A stretch of 21,845 nucleotides of DNA, taken from IMG/VR virus record IMGVR_UViG_3300005617_000110, positions 1 through 21,845 of that record. One strand, 5' to 3'. The notes beneath the pieces are model-generated. The model was not told where the DNA came from and searched no databases. It was given only the letters and a program-made list of their open reading frames with translations. Source of the DNA: a virus. Below are positions 1 through 7,861 of the stretch, one piece after another; position 1 is the stretch's first letter; each line of letters opens with the position of its first letter. A program made the translations under genes and the position numbers.

Positions 1-63
1 TTCATGGCGGTAATGCTGCTGATTGCGGTGGTGCTGTTGGCCAGAACTGCGTGGAGCGAATGA
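1..63 (+). CDS. C-terminal end of a small membrane protein (partial)
   Basis: The frame is open from the left edge and stops at TGA 61-63. The visible residues are a run of Met, Ala, Val, Ile and Leu ending in a short polar tail (ARTAWSE), which looks like a membrane helix at a C-terminus. An ATG at position 4 could in principle make this a complete 19-residue peptide, but a truncated longer gene is more likely. Its stop overlaps the next start as ATGA, so it appears to belong to the operon that follows. The function cannot be told from this fragment. Confidence 0.45.
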   Translation, partial: FMAVMLLIAVVLLARTAWSE

Positions 64-296
64 TGGGCCTTTTGGATAAGGCGAAATCGTCTTATCATCC
101 TCGTGGAAGGAAATCTCGGCACGCGGATGAAGATCTTCAAGAGCTTTGCCTAGCTTGGCTACGGGGCGAGATAACCTCTCTGCAAGCTGCTGATGCCTTG
201 GGGGTAAGAACTGCTTTGGCCGCTCGTTCAACAATGCAAAGCTGGGTCGCGACGTCTATACGCCGAGGGAAATTGAAGGTTGAGGTAGTGAAATGA
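60..296 (+). CDS. Small hypothetical protein, possible helix-turn-helix
   Basis: This is a 78-residue basic protein. I chose ATG 60 because it forms an ATGA overlap with the upstream stop; an in-frame GTG at 51 would add three residues. The middle section (ITSLQAADALGV) resembles the first helices of a helix-turn-helix, followed by a Trp-containing basic stretch, so DNA binding is possible but unproven. Its base composition is AT-richer than the glycosyltransferase genes downstream. It ends in ATGA at 293-296, coupling it to the next gene. It could be a small phage regulator or an unrelated accessory gene. Confidence 0.6.
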   Translation: MMGLLDKAKSSYHPRGRKSRHADEDLQELCLAWLRGEITSLQAADALGVRTALAARSTMQSWVATSIRRGKLKVEVVK

Positions 297-1012
297 CGCC
301 TAGCGTCGTCTGCATCATGCTCACCAGAGATCGCGGCGGCATGAACCGCAGGGCAATCGAATCGTTCCGTTCGCAGACCTACGAAAACAAGGGGCTGCTG
401 GTGCTCGATACGGGCGATACCACTTGGGGCGAACACATCGCATGGCGCGAGAATGAGATTCACTGGAAGGTCAAGGAATCCGGCATGACCATCGGTGAAC
501 TACGCAACTACGCCAACGAGTACGTCACCACGTGGCCGATCGGATCGACGGATATCTTCGCGCATTGGGACTCGGACGACTGGAGCCACCCTAACCGTCT
601 GGCGGAACAAGTTACGCTGCTGCAGGCGAGCGGCGCCGATGCCGTGGGCTACAACTGTGCGCTGTTCTGGGATACTCGCAAGGATGGCGAAGCGTGGCTG
701 TACCAATTCCCAAATCCGCTGTACGCTTTGGGTGCCTCGCTGATGTACTGGCGGAAGACGTGGGAGCGGAACACGTTCCAGCATGTCAGGCACGGCGAAG
801 ATGAGCGCTTTACCAAGCGGTGCAAGACGGTGGGAGTGAGCAGCATGGCAATTGATCAAGGCGATCGCATCGACTGGGAAGTGCCCCGCGTAATCTTCGG
901 CGTCCATGGCGGCAACACCAGCGGGGCGTATGACTTCACCAAGCGTAACGGGAATTTCAAGCGCACGCCCGAATGGGATGCGTACTGTCGAACTCATATG
1001 GAGATGCTCTGA
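293..1012 (+). CDS. Family 2-like glycosyltransferase
   Basis: This 239-residue protein has the GT-A fold layout expected of a family 2 glycosyltransferase, which moves a sugar from a nucleotide-sugar to an acceptor. It opens with a hydrophobic beta strand leading into MLTRDR (residues 9-14), a nucleotide-binding start. The metal-binding DxD appears as HWDSDDW (D93 and D95), followed by a conserved-looking HPNRL. No membrane helix is visible, so it should be cytoplasmic. It starts at ATG 293 within an ATGA overlap and ends in TGATG shared with the next gene, so it is translated as part of the same operon. The donor sugar and acceptor cannot be read from the sequence. Confidence 0.85.
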   Translation: MTPSVVCIMLTRDRGGMNRRAIESFRSQTYENKGLLVLDTGDTTWGEHIAWRENEIHWKVKESGMTIGELRNYANEYVTTWPIGSTDIFAHWDSDDWSHPNRLAEQVTLLQASGADAVGYNCALFWDTRKDGEAWLYQFPNPLYALGASLMYWRKTWERNTFQHVRHGEDERFTKRCKTVGVSSMAIDQGDRIDWEVPRVIFGVHGGNTSGAYDFTKRNGNFKRTPEWDAYCRTHMEML

Positions 1013-1749
1013 TGCCAGTGTGGTTAGTTCTGCCGAGTGCCTTGCCGCCCGAGCAGGCCGACGAATGCTTCAAGCTCTGGAGCCAGCAAGGCTACAAATT
1101 GTGTATCCAGCGCGACCCCGGCCACATTTACGATTCGAAGTATGCGCACATCATGATGGAGCGACCATACAAGGGCTACCCGGAGGCGGTGAACTACCTT
1201 GCCAAGGGCGTGCTGGCTGATGATCTGGATTGCAACTGGATTGTAGCGGCGGGCGATGACACGCACCCGGATCTGAGCCACACGGCGTATGAGATCGCGG
1301 CGCAGTGCAGGCGTCATTTTGCGCACTGCACAGGGATCTGCAATTGCGGCCTGTGGCCTCAAACCTTCGGCGTGATGCAACCGACCGGCGACCGATGGGG
1401 CGATGACGCCTACTCCCGCGCGAAGTGGCCCGACGCGCCGGCCATGATCGACCGCATCTGCGGATCTCCCTGGATGGGGCGCGAGTTCTGCCTGCGCATC
1501 AACCAAGGGCAAGGTCCGCTGTGGATGGAATACCACCATAACTGGGCCGATGAGGAGTTGCAGAATGTTGCCATCAAGTACGGCTGCTTCTGGCAGCGGC
1601 GCGATCTGATCCACTACCACAACCACGCGCGGCGCAAGGGTGGCCAGTGGAAGGAGCATCAGCGCGGCTTCGATTCGGACTATACGCGGATGAAGCCGCT
1701 GTTTGATGCGCGAAAGAAGATGAACTTTCCCGGATCGGAGCCGCTGTGA
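1012..1749 (+). CDS. Glycosyltransferase-like protein
   Basis: This is a 245-residue protein. An earlier in-frame ATG at 973 exists, but ATG 1012 overlaps the upstream stop (TGATG) and gives a sensible N-terminus starting MPVWLVLPSA. The centre carries IVAAGDDTHPD (residues 78-87), a DxD-like motif of GT-A enzymes, and later motifs such as ICGSPWMGREFC and DEELQNVA look like the acceptor half. I associate this arrangement with phage-encoded glycosyltransferases. It has no signal peptide or membrane helix. It is coupled to the following gene through a GTGA overlap at 1746-1749. The specific sugar is unknown. Confidence 0.7.
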   Translation: MPVWLVLPSALPPEQADECFKLWSQQGYKLCIQRDPGHIYDSKYAHIMMERPYKGYPEAVNYLAKGVLADDLDCNWIVAAGDDTHPDLSHTAYEIAAQCRRHFAHCTGICNCGLWPQTFGVMQPTGDRWGDDAYSRAKWPDAPAMIDRICGSPWMGREFCLRINQGQGPLWMEYHHNWADEELQNVAIKYGCFWQRRDLIHYHNHARRKGGQWKEHQRGFDSDYTRMKPLFDARKKMNFPGSEPL

Positions 1750-1991
1750 CCACCGTAGAGAAGGCGAACTTCGACCAAGAGCGCGAGCTTGTGAAGTACT
1801 GGCGCGATAAGCACTATGCCAACCTGCAGGTGATTCACGATCTGGAGCATCCTAGGGAAAGGCCTTCTCGCGGTAAGGTGATAATCCAAACCACTCGAAC
1901 GGCTACTCAATTAACTGCGATCGGACGGCTGGACTCTGTGTACTCAAAGCTAATTGACATATATGAAAACATGCCGCGTAGGGATTATTAG
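1746..1991 (+). CDS. Small hypothetical protein
   Basis: This is an 81-residue protein starting with GTG inside the GTGA overlap with the upstream stop. The first half is strongly charged and probably helical (EKANFDQERELVKYWRDKHY), and the second half carries a Thr/Arg-rich stretch. The 3' two thirds of the gene are noticeably more AT-rich than the flanking transferase genes, which suggests a separate origin. I do not recognise a family. Placement between two transferases does not by itself imply a role in glycosylation. Confidence 0.6.
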   Translation: MTTVEKANFDQERELVKYWRDKHYANLQVIHDLEHPRERPSRGKVIIQTTRTATQLTAIGRLDSVYSKLIDIYENMPRRDY

Positions 1992-1994
1992 GAG
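1990..1994 (+). promoter_or_regulatory. Ribosome binding site supporting a TTG start
   Basis: AGGAG lies seven bases before TTG 2001. This decides the start of the downstream glycosyltransferase-like gene, which has no ATG near its N-terminus and is one of the few operon members not overlapping its predecessor. Confidence 0.7.
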
Positions 1995-2000
1995 ATCAAT

Positions 2001-2795
2001 TTGAAGCGAATCCTCATAACCTTCGGCGGTAGTGCTTACGAAGCCACAGTCGGCGCCACCGTCGAAGATCACAAGCGCTTCGGCGCGGATGCCTGCTATG
2101 TCTACGACGACGTTTGGCTTCGGGCGCATCCGTTCTACGAGCTAAACCGCTGGCTGTTTGAGCTGCCGGGAGTCCGCGGGCTTTGCTGGTTCGCATGGAA
2201 ACCTCTGATCATCATGGACGCGCTGGAGCGCTTCGCCGCTGATGGCGATGTGGTGCTGTTCATCGACGGCGACACGCACCCGATAGCGGATATGTCGCCG
2301 CTGTTCGACCGATGCGTGGCTGATGGGGGGCAGATGCTGTTCGCGGCGCAGGGGTGCAGCAATCGGCAGTGGGTGAAAAGCGAATGCTTCGAGGTGATGG
2401 CCGCTGAAAGGATAGTTCCTGGACGCAGGCATGTAGTCATCGACTCGCAGGCTGGAGTTGCTAGATTTATGCTTTTTCAGAAAGGGCATTGGCACGTTAA
2501 ACAGTTCCTTGCGGAGTGGTTAACATACTGCCTGAACCCAACGGCTACCACGTTCGACTTGCCGAACGGAATGATGGATGAGCATCCCGGCTTCGAGCAG
2601 CACCGCACCGAGCAGGCGATCATGACGCTGCTGGCACATAAGTACGGCTTCAAGCTGTACCGCGAAGCCGACCATTTTGGGGATGATGAACTCGCCAAGT
2701 TCGGGACAGACTCATGGTACGGAACCATTTTCGAGCAAATCTATGGGGCTGGTCCGCGAAACAACGAGGGGAGCCGTTACCGTAATGTCGGCTAA
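2001..2795 (+). CDS. Glycosyltransferase-like protein with FIDGDTHP motif
   Basis: This 264-residue protein starts at TTG with a good AGGAG seven bases upstream. It shows a transferase-type layout: an N-terminal Rossmann-like strand ([10 protein letters not shown]), a FAWKP segment (residues 64-68) and the putative metal-binding DGD at 89-91 in [12 protein letters not shown]. The second half has [13 protein letters not shown] and [17 protein letters not shown], which I recall from a phage-associated transferase family often found beside the protein type encoded just upstream. No export signal is present. Its 3' end overlaps the start of an HNH-type gene by 11 bases. Donor and acceptor are unknown. 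Confidence 0.7.
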   Translation: MKRILITFGGSAYEATVGATVEDHKRFGADACYVYDDVWLRAHPFYELNRWLFELPGVRGLCWFAWKPLIIMDALERFAADGDVVLFIDGDTHPIADMSPLFDRCVADGGQMLFAAQGCSNRQWVKSECFEVMAAERIVPGRRHVVIDSQAGVARFMLFQKGHWHVKQFLAEWLTYCLNPTATTFDLPNGMMDEHPGFEQHRTEQAIMTLLAHKYGFKLYREADHFGDDELAKFGTDSWYGTIFEQIYGAGPRNNEGSRYRNVG

Positions 2796-3285
2796 AAGAA
2801 TAGACATGAGAGGCCAGAGATTTGCGTCTCTGGTGGTCGTTGATCCGCTTCGCATAACCAGCAAATGGATGTGCGTATGTGATTGCGGTAATACGCACGA
2901 AGCGTTTCGCCATAATTTGCTAAAGGGCCAGACAAAGGCTTGTAGTCAGTGCTCCATTAAACACGGGGGAAAGCACACGGCTGAATATCGCATTTGGTGC
3001 GGAATGAAAAACCGTTGCCTGAACCCAAACAACACTTCCTATGCTAGATATGGAGGGCGCGGTATTACCGTCTGTGAAAGATGGGTTGACTCGTTCACCA
3101 ATTTTAGGGCCGACATGGGATCGCGCCCAGAAGGCATGACGATTGAACGCATCGACAACGATGGGCCATATTCACCAGAGAACTGCGAATGGGCTTCGCT
3201 GAAAGCGCAGGCCAATAACCGTCGCGAACGAAAAGTATTCCCTCCACGAGATAGCGAAGGCAAGTACTCAAAGGCGGTAGCGTAA
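2785..3285 (+). CDS. Free-standing HNH-type endonuclease
   Basis: This is a 166-residue protein. The longer open frame extends back into the upstream gene, but ATG 2785 with GAGGGGAG upstream gives the expected family N-terminus. Cysteines 30, 32, 34, 53 and 56 form a probable zinc-binding module. The core reads [17 protein letters not shown], then [12 protein letters not shown] and finally [17 protein letters not shown], the signature of a widespread phage HNH-like family whose members are taken to cut DNA and promote their own spread. The C-terminus is basic. The gene is more AT-rich than its neighbours and sits between two tailoring genes without breaking the operon, consistent with invasion by a homing gene. 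Activity and target are not shown. Confidence 0.78.
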   Translation: MSAKRIDMRGQRFASLVVVDPLRITSKWMCVCDCGNTHEAFRHNLLKGQTKACSQCSIKHGGKHTAEYRIWCGMKNRCLNPNNTSYARYGGRGITVCERWVDSFTNFRADMGSRPEGMTIERIDNDGPYSPENCEWASLKAQANNRRERKVFPPRDSEGKYSKAVA

Positions 3286-4007
3286 TGGCGATCTACCAAA
3301 GCAATCTCCGCGCCCCTGATCTCAGGCCGTATTTTCGCCTGCTCGACCCGCCGATGCAGCACTGCGGCTACGATGCGCCGAGCGATCCAGACTTCGACCC
3401 GCGCTGTACCTATTGGACGATGGACGAGGCGGCGATCTTGTACAACGTGGCGAAGTCCGTACCCGCTGGCACGTGGGTTGACATCGGCGCGCGGCTCGGA
3501 TGGACGGCGGCGCATTTGGCGGAAGCGGGACAGGAAGTCTATGCGGTAGATCCCGAGTTGGAATCCAATGACTTCTGCGACAGGTTTGATCGCAACACAG
3601 AGGCGTGGGGAATACGGATATACCCATTGGCTGACACCAGGGAAGGGTTCTTGAAGAGACCCTCCATTGTCGGCCTGAGCGCTCCATTCGACGGTTTTGT
3701 CATCGACGGCAACCACGACTCGCCAGAGCCGCTGAACGATGCGAAGGGCGCACTGGCACACGCGAAGCCGGACTGCATCATCATGTTCCACGACACGCTT
3801 GGCACTGCCGTGCGCGACGGCGTGCGGTACCTGATGGATCAGGGATGGCGCTGCCGGATGTACTGGACGCCGAACGGGGTAGCGTGCTGCTGGCGTGGGC
3901 ATGGGGGCTGGATGCCGCCAGATCATGTGCCGGACCCGAAGATGGATTTCGCGCCGCATAAAGCGCTGATGGTGGACATGCAGGATTACTGGGAGAGATG
4001 CGAATGA
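3285..4007 (+). CDS. Class I SAM-dependent methyltransferase
   Basis: This 240-residue protein has a Rossmann-type methyltransferase core. Motif I is VDIGARLGW (residues 65-73), binding S-adenosylmethionine, and the acidic residue ending strand beta 2 is D89 in YAVDPE. VIDGNHD (139-145) and IMFHDT (166-171) match the DG-x-H and HD motifs of the methyltransferase 24 and cephalosporin-hydroxylase-like group, often found in sugar and cell-surface loci. It begins at ATG in a TAATG overlap with the HNH-type gene and ends in ATGA. Its neighbours suggest a sugar or glycan hydroxyl as substrate, but this is inferred from context only. Confidence 0.8.
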   Translation: MAIYQSNLRAPDLRPYFRLLDPPMQHCGYDAPSDPDFDPRCTYWTMDEAAILYNVAKSVPAGTWVDIGARLGWTAAHLAEAGQEVYAVDPELESNDFCDRFDRNTEAWGIRIYPLADTREGFLKRPSIVGLSAPFDGFVIDGNHDSPEPLNDAKGALAHAKPDCIIMFHDTLGTAVRDGVRYLMDQGWRCRMYWTPNGVACCWRGHGGWMPPDHVPDPKMDFAPHKALMVDMQDYWERCE

Positions 4008-4249
4008 GCAAGGTGGGACATTTCGACATTTGCAAAGTGATGGCTGCTGAGAATCTGGATATCCAGATTGCTCCGCTTGAGAACGTGACCAATCTACGCA
4101 AGGTGAAGGCCGGAACGCAGGTGACGATAGGCGTCGGCGGTGACGTGGTGGCGGCGATTGGCCTAGAAAACAAATACGTCGGCGGATTGCTGCTGTGCAA
4201 CCGCGAGCAGTATTTCGCGATTAAGGAAAGGCTTGAGGCACAGAAATGA
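4004..4249 (+). CDS. Small hypothetical protein
   Basis: This is an 81-residue protein. ATG 4004 is chosen because it overlaps the upstream stop as ATGA; ATG 3998 two codons earlier is also possible. The sequence alternates short beta-like strands (QVTIGVGGDVVAAIGL) with a C-terminal charged helix (REQYFAIKERLEAQK), suggesting a small compact alpha/beta domain. I recognise no family or catalytic motif. It sits between two methyltransferase genes and is coupled to the second by ATGA at 4246-4249. Confidence 0.65.
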   Translation: MSKVGHFDICKVMAAENLDIQIAPLENVTNLRKVKAGTQVTIGVGGDVVAAIGLENKYVGGLLLCNREQYFAIKERLEAQK

Positions 4250-4863
4250 GCCATTCTCAGAACGGCGAGGATTCGATCATCGCGGCGTGCTTCCCGCCAG
4301 ACTACAAAGGGACGCTGCTCGAAATCGGCGCATGGCTCCCCGAAGAGTTCAGCAACTCGAAGCTATTCATTGATCGCGGATGGGACGCCACTCTGGTGGA
4401 GTTCTCGCCCCTCGCAGTGGACCGCCAGATCAAAGCGCACGGCTACAACGAGCGGGTGAAGATCATCGCGGCGGCTGTCACTGCTGAGCCGGGGCACGTT
4501 ACACGCTTCCACGTGACGGAAGATGCGCTGTCAACGGATAGCGAGGCGCAGGTTGCCGGATGGAAGGATCTGCGCCCTGGCTATCACGGCGGATTCTACG
4601 GTCACCTGTGGGTGCCGACAATCAGCATTGGGGCGCTGCTATCGCAGTTCTTCGGCAATACGCCGCTTGACTTCGCGTCCATCGACACCGAGGGCAGTTC
4701 CACAGAAATCTGCATTGCGCTGATGCGGACGGACCATCGCCCCAAGGTGATCTGCGTAGAGTACAACGGGCGGGCAGTCGAGATCATGCAGGTTGCGCGG
4801 CCGCTGGGGTACGTGATCGTGGAGCAGAATCAGGAAAACCTGATTTTACGGAGGGTAAATTGA
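4246..4863 (+). CDS. FkbM family methyltransferase
   Basis: This 205-residue protein matches the FkbM group of SAM-dependent O-methyltransferases, which methylate hydroxyls of sugars and polyketides. Hallmarks in order are SQNGEDSII (residues 4-12), LLEIGAW (24-30) as motif I, VEFSP (51-55), and SIDTEGSS (145-152) where FkbM proteins carry a conserved D-x-E-G. It is shorter than many family members and looks like the core domain only. It is probably cytoplasmic. It starts within ATGA and ends at TGA overlapping a TTG start. In this cassette it plausibly methylates a sugar placed by the transferases. Confidence 0.85.
   Translation: MSHSQNGEDSIIAACFPPDYKGTLLEIGAWLPEEFSNSKLFIDRGWDATLVEFSPLAVDRQIKAHGYNERVKIIAAAVTAEPGHVTRFHVTEDALSTDSEAQVAGWKDLRPGYHGGFYGHLWVPTISIGALLSQFFGNTPLDFASIDTEGSSTEICIALMRTDHRPKVICVEYNGRAVEIMQVARPLGYVIVEQNQENLILRRVN
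4850..4854 (+). promoter_or_regulatory. Ribosome binding site supporting a TTG start
   Basis: GGAGG lies five bases before TTG 4860, inside the last codons of the FkbM gene. It supports the non-ATG start of the 98-residue protein that follows. Confidence 0.7.
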
Positions 4864-5156
4864 TCAGATTTTGGATTTCGTGGTGGCAGCCGGGAGAAGA
4901 TTACAGGCCGCTGACTTTCCCCCCGAATAACCACATTTTGGGATGGTGGAGAAGCGGAGAGCGCGGGGAAGGCGAGTCGAGCCTTTGCGCGGCCGTAAGC
5001 GCCAAGGACGAAGACGCGGCAAAGCGCTACGTTCTGAAAGATTGGCCCGAGGCAACGGACTGGCGATTCTGCAACGTCGTGGCGAGCGATTATGTTCCGG
5101 GCGATAGGTTCCCGTTATCAGACTGGATGAAGCCTCGATTTGGAGTCAAGACATGA
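4860..5156 (+). CDS. Small hypothetical phage protein, Trp-rich
   Basis: This is a 98-residue protein starting at TTG in a TTGA overlap, with GGAGG five bases upstream. It is rich in Trp and Pro: FWISWWQPGEDYRPLTFPP, then ILGWWRSG, a SLCAAVSA segment and a KDWPEATDWRF segment. I have seen this pattern in hypothetical proteins of phages and prophages but know of no assigned function. It has no membrane helix or catalytic motif. It ends in ATGA, coupling it to the dehydrogenase gene. Whether it belongs to the glycan cassette or is a general phage gene is unclear. Confidence 0.7.
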   Translation: MIRFWISWWQPGEDYRPLTFPPNNHILGWWRSGERGEGESSLCAAVSAKDEDAAKRYVLKDWPEATDWRFCNVVASDYVPGDRFPLSDWMKPRFGVKT

Positions 5157-5860
5157 AGCTCAAGGGCAAGCGGGCCATCGTAACGGGAGCCTCGCGCGGT
5201 CTGGGCGCGAAGATCGCGGAAGTCTTCGAGCGGGAAGGCGCGGAGGTGTTCAAGCCAACGCGGGAAGAATACGATATGTCGTGGGAGGATTCGCCAGATA
5301 GAATCCTGCGTAACGCTTGGAATGGGATAGCGCCTGAAATCATCGTAAATAACGCCGCGCAAATTGGTCCGATCGGTCCCGCTGATGAAACTTACTATCT
5401 CGACTGGGAAGAATGCCTAAAGGTAAACCTCATCTATCCCGCTGAAATCTGCCGCCTAGCAGTTGGGATGATGAAGCGCGAGAAAGCGCAAGGCTCCATA
5501 ATCAACATCAGCGGCGGTGGGGCCACATCGCCGCGTCCCAACTATTCGGCCTATGCCACGGCCAAATGCGGCTTAGTGCGATTCTCCGAGACACTCGCGG
5601 CTGAAGTGGAGCAGTACGGCATCCGCGTGAACTGCGTGGCACCGGGCCTGCTGAACACGCGCATGGGCAGTCCCGATGGCGACCCACCTGATAGGGCGGC
5701 TGAGCTTGTTGCGTGGCTCGCCAGCGACGATAGCAGGCCGATTACGGGGCGGCTGATCAGTGCGAAGTGGGATGCGTGGGATCAGCCGGGATTTGCTGAA
5801 TATCTTTCCAAGGAGGGCGCGCGCGACATGTACAAGCTCAGGAGGATTCAACCCGAATGA
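5153..5860 (+). CDS. Short-chain dehydrogenase/reductase (SDR)
   Basis: This 235-residue NAD(P)-dependent oxidoreductase is of the classical SDR type. The cofactor-binding glycine motif is TGASRGLG (residues 11-18), NNAA lies at 66-69, the structural Asn of the tetrad is N92, the likely catalytic Ser is S120, and Tyr/Lys form YATAK (134-138). NCVAPG follows, as expected for the nicotinamide-binding loop. The C-terminal part after about residue 190 diverges from common family members. In a cassette with a Gfo/Idh/MocA enzyme and sugar transferases, oxidation or reduction of a sugar or sugar nucleotide is the simplest role. The substrate cannot be told. Confidence 0.87.
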   Translation: MKLKGKRAIVTGASRGLGAKIAEVFEREGAEVFKPTREEYDMSWEDSPDRILRNAWNGIAPEIIVNNAAQIGPIGPADETYYLDWEECLKVNLIYPAEICRLAVGMMKREKAQGSIINISGGGATSPRPNYSAYATAKCGLVRFSETLAAEVEQYGIRVNCVAPGLLNTRMGSPDGDPPDRAAELVAWLASDDSRPITGRLISAKWDAWDQPGFAEYLSKEGARDMYKLRRIQPE

Positions 5861-6813
5861 ACGTTGCCATCATCGGCTGCGGCAAGATCGGACAGCGGCG
5901 GGCGAAAGCGCTGCGGGCGGAAGATCGCATACTGTGGTGTTGCGATTCTGACGCGCAGTTGCTGAATGCCGTTCGAGCTTATGACTTCGCCACCGACTGG
6001 CGAGATGTTGTTGCTGATCTCGATGTCGAAGCCGTCATCATCGCCACCACGCCGGATGTCGCGCCAGAGATTGCGATGGCGGCGATCTGCCAAAACAAGC
6101 ATGTACTCCTCGAAAAGCCAGCAGCGCATTTTGCATCTCAGCTTGACCTTCTGAAATTGTCCGGGACGTGCGTGCGTGTCGGCTTCAACCACCGTTACCA
6201 CCGCGCCATCGTGAAGGCTCGCGAACTGTTCGACGCTGGCGCTATTGGCGACCTGATGTACATTCGCGGGCGATACGGCCACGGCGGGCGTCTGGGCTAC
6301 GAGAAGGAATGGCGGGCCGATCCGAAGATTTCAGGCGGCGGCGTGCTGATCGACATGGGCGTGCATCTGATCGACTTGGCGCAGTGGTTCACGGGCTGCG
6401 AGATGTGCGCGGAAGAGTGTTTCACAAGAACGTACTTCTACGACCAGCAGGTGGAAGATAACGCATTCATCCACCTTCAGAGCAGGCACGGAATTTTAGC
6501 TAGTCTGCACGTCTCCAACACCGAATGGAAGAACCTGTTCAGCTTCGAGATCTTCGGCGAGCGCGGCAAACTGGAAATCAACGGGCTGGGCGGAAGCTAC
6601 GGCGTGGAATCCTGCACACTGTATGCGATGTCTCCAGAGATGGGGCCGCCCGCAACAACGAAGTGGGAATACCCGATGGCGGATGATAGCTGGGAGCGCG
6701 AATGGCTGGAGTTCTGCGAGGATATCCGGCTGAAGCGGACGCCAGTTCCGGGGATTCGCGAAGCTCAGGAGGCATTGCGGATTGTTGAGGCGGTTTACGA
6801 GGCGAACAGATGA
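5857..6813 (+). CDS. Gfo/Idh/MocA family oxidoreductase
   Basis: This 318-residue protein has the two-domain plan of the Gfo/Idh/MocA family, which oxidises or reduces sugars, inositols and sugar nucleotides with NAD(P). The N-terminal Rossmann motif is GCGKIG (residues 7-12). The conserved EKP is at 86-88, followed by VGFNHRYH (108-115). The C-terminal domain holds the signature GGGVLIDMGVHLIDL (160-174), with D166 and H170 in the usual catalytic positions. The length is normal, so the enzyme should be intact. It starts and ends in ATGA overlaps. Together with the adjacent SDR it could build a modified sugar donor for the glycosyltransferases. Confidence 0.9.
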   Translation: MNVAIIGCGKIGQRRAKALRAEDRILWCCDSDAQLLNAVRAYDFATDWRDVVADLDVEAVIIATTPDVAPEIAMAAICQNKHVLLEKPAAHFASQLDLLKLSGTCVRVGFNHRYHRAIVKARELFDAGAIGDLMYIRGRYGHGGRLGYEKEWRADPKISGGGVLIDMGVHLIDLAQWFTGCEMCAEECFTRTYFYDQQVEDNAFIHLQSRHGILASLHVSNTEWKNLFSFEIFGERGKLEINGLGGSYGVESCTLYAMSPEMGPPATTKWEYPMADDSWEREWLEFCEDIRLKRTPVPGIREAQEALRIVEAVYEANR

Positions 6814-6998
6814 GCGGTCGAAATGTGATCGGCTGGATATTCATCGCGGCGGGCGTGGCGTTCATATCTGCTGCCCGATGGAAGACGCGCCATCTGGTCG
6901 AATGGGATTCACTGATGGCAATGTGGTATCCCTACCTGATCGGCGCTTTAATGCTGTGGGCTGGCTACATGATGTCTACTGAAAGGCGGACGAAATGA
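6810..6998 (+). CDS. Small two-helix membrane protein
   Basis: This 62-residue protein has two hydrophobic segments, roughly residues 6-22 (IGWIFIAAGVAFISAA) and 39-55 (MWYPYLIGALMLWAGYM), separated by a short charged loop and followed by a basic tail. A hairpin in the inner membrane is expected. It overlaps both neighbours through ATGA. It might anchor cassette enzymes at the membrane or modify the host envelope. Holins can also look like this, but holins are not normally found inside a sugar cassette. Confidence 0.65.
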   Translation: MSGRNVIGWIFIAAGVAFISAARWKTRHLVEWDSLMAMWYPYLIGALMLWAGYMMSTERRTK

Positions 6999-7861
6999 GC
7001 CGCATCGTCGCCATTCTCCCAGTCCGTAATGAGGGCTGGATTCTCGGCTGCAGCCTGCGAGCGCTGATGCGATGGGTGGATTCGGTTGTGGTGCTGAACC
7101 ACGCCAGCACAGACAACACCGGAGCCATCCTAGACGCGCTGGTGATCGAATACGGGCCAGGAAGAGTGACCGTCATGGAGGATAACGATCCCACCTGGCG
7201 CGAGATGTCCCAGAGGCAAAAGCTGCTCGATGCCGCTCGCTTCCTTGATGCCTCGCACGTGGTAATTGTGGATGCCGATGAGATCCTGACGGCAAATTTC
7301 CTCCCGATCATCCGCGCGATGGTCGAACGCACGCCGCATGGGCAGGTTCTTCAGCTTCCATGGCTCCAACTGCGCGGCAGCATCAACCAAGTGCATACGA
7401 CGGGCCTGTGGGGGCAGCAGAATGCATCGGTGGCCTTCCCTGACATGCCGGAATACTGCTGGAAGGCTCAGAACGGCTACGATCATCACCACAGGCACCC
7501 GATGGGGCGATCGCACATCCCGTATATGCCGATGGGAATGGCCCGAACTGGTGGCATCATGCACTGCCAGATGGTTAGTGATCAGCGATTGCGGTGGAAG
7601 CAGTTTCTGTACAAGCTGATCGAACGGCTGCGGTGGCCGAATAAGCGGACGCCTGCGCAGTTGAACGTAATGTACGACCCGACCGTGAATGCAGTTGACC
7701 GGATGGCTCCTACGCCTGCTGAATGGTGGGCGGGTTACGAATCGCTGCTGCAATACCTGAATGTCGATGCGGAGCCGTGGCAGAAGGCGGAAGCGCTGCG
7801 GATCATGCGGGAGAATCCGGGGATTGAAGCGGGGCTGACGGATTACGGGGTGCTGGGATGA
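6995..7861 (+). CDS. Family 2 glycosyltransferase
   Basis: This 288-residue protein starts with the typical family 2 sequence IVAILPVRNEGWIL, followed by VDSVVVLNHASTDNT, the nucleotide-binding half of a GT-A domain. The metal-binding DxD is IVDADE (D93 and D95). The C-terminal half, after about residue 120, is rich in His, Trp and Met (for example YDHHHRHPMGRSHIPYMPMG) and probably forms the acceptor side. No membrane helices are visible. It is the fourth transferase-like gene in this operon and the clearest one. It is linked by ATGA overlaps to the membrane protein upstream and to a hypothetical gene downstream. Confidence 0.88.
   Translation: MSRIVAILPVRNEGWILGCSLRALMRWVDSVVVLNHASTDNTGAILDALVIEYGPGRVTVMEDNDPTWREMSQRQKLLDAARFLDASHVVIVDADEILTANFLPIIRAMVERTPHGQVLQLPWLQLRGSINQVHTTGLWGQQNASVAFPDMPEYCWKAQNGYDHHHRHPMGRSHIPYMPMGMARTGGIMHCQMVSDQRLRWKQFLYKLIERLRWPNKRTPAQLNVMYDPTVNAVDRMAPTPAEWWAGYESLLQYLNVDAEPWQKAEALRIMRENPGIEAGLTDYGVLG

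Noticed and set aside
973-1011. Earlier in-frame ATG for the second transferase-like gene
   Set aside because: The extra 13 residues lie inside the previous gene and lack homology-like character, while ATG 1012 forms a stop/start overlap typical of this operon.
3039-3959. 306-residue minus-strand open frame
   Set aside because: It lies opposite the well-supported methyltransferase and HNH-type genes, its composition is Arg/Pro/His-rich, and it shows no recognisable motif.
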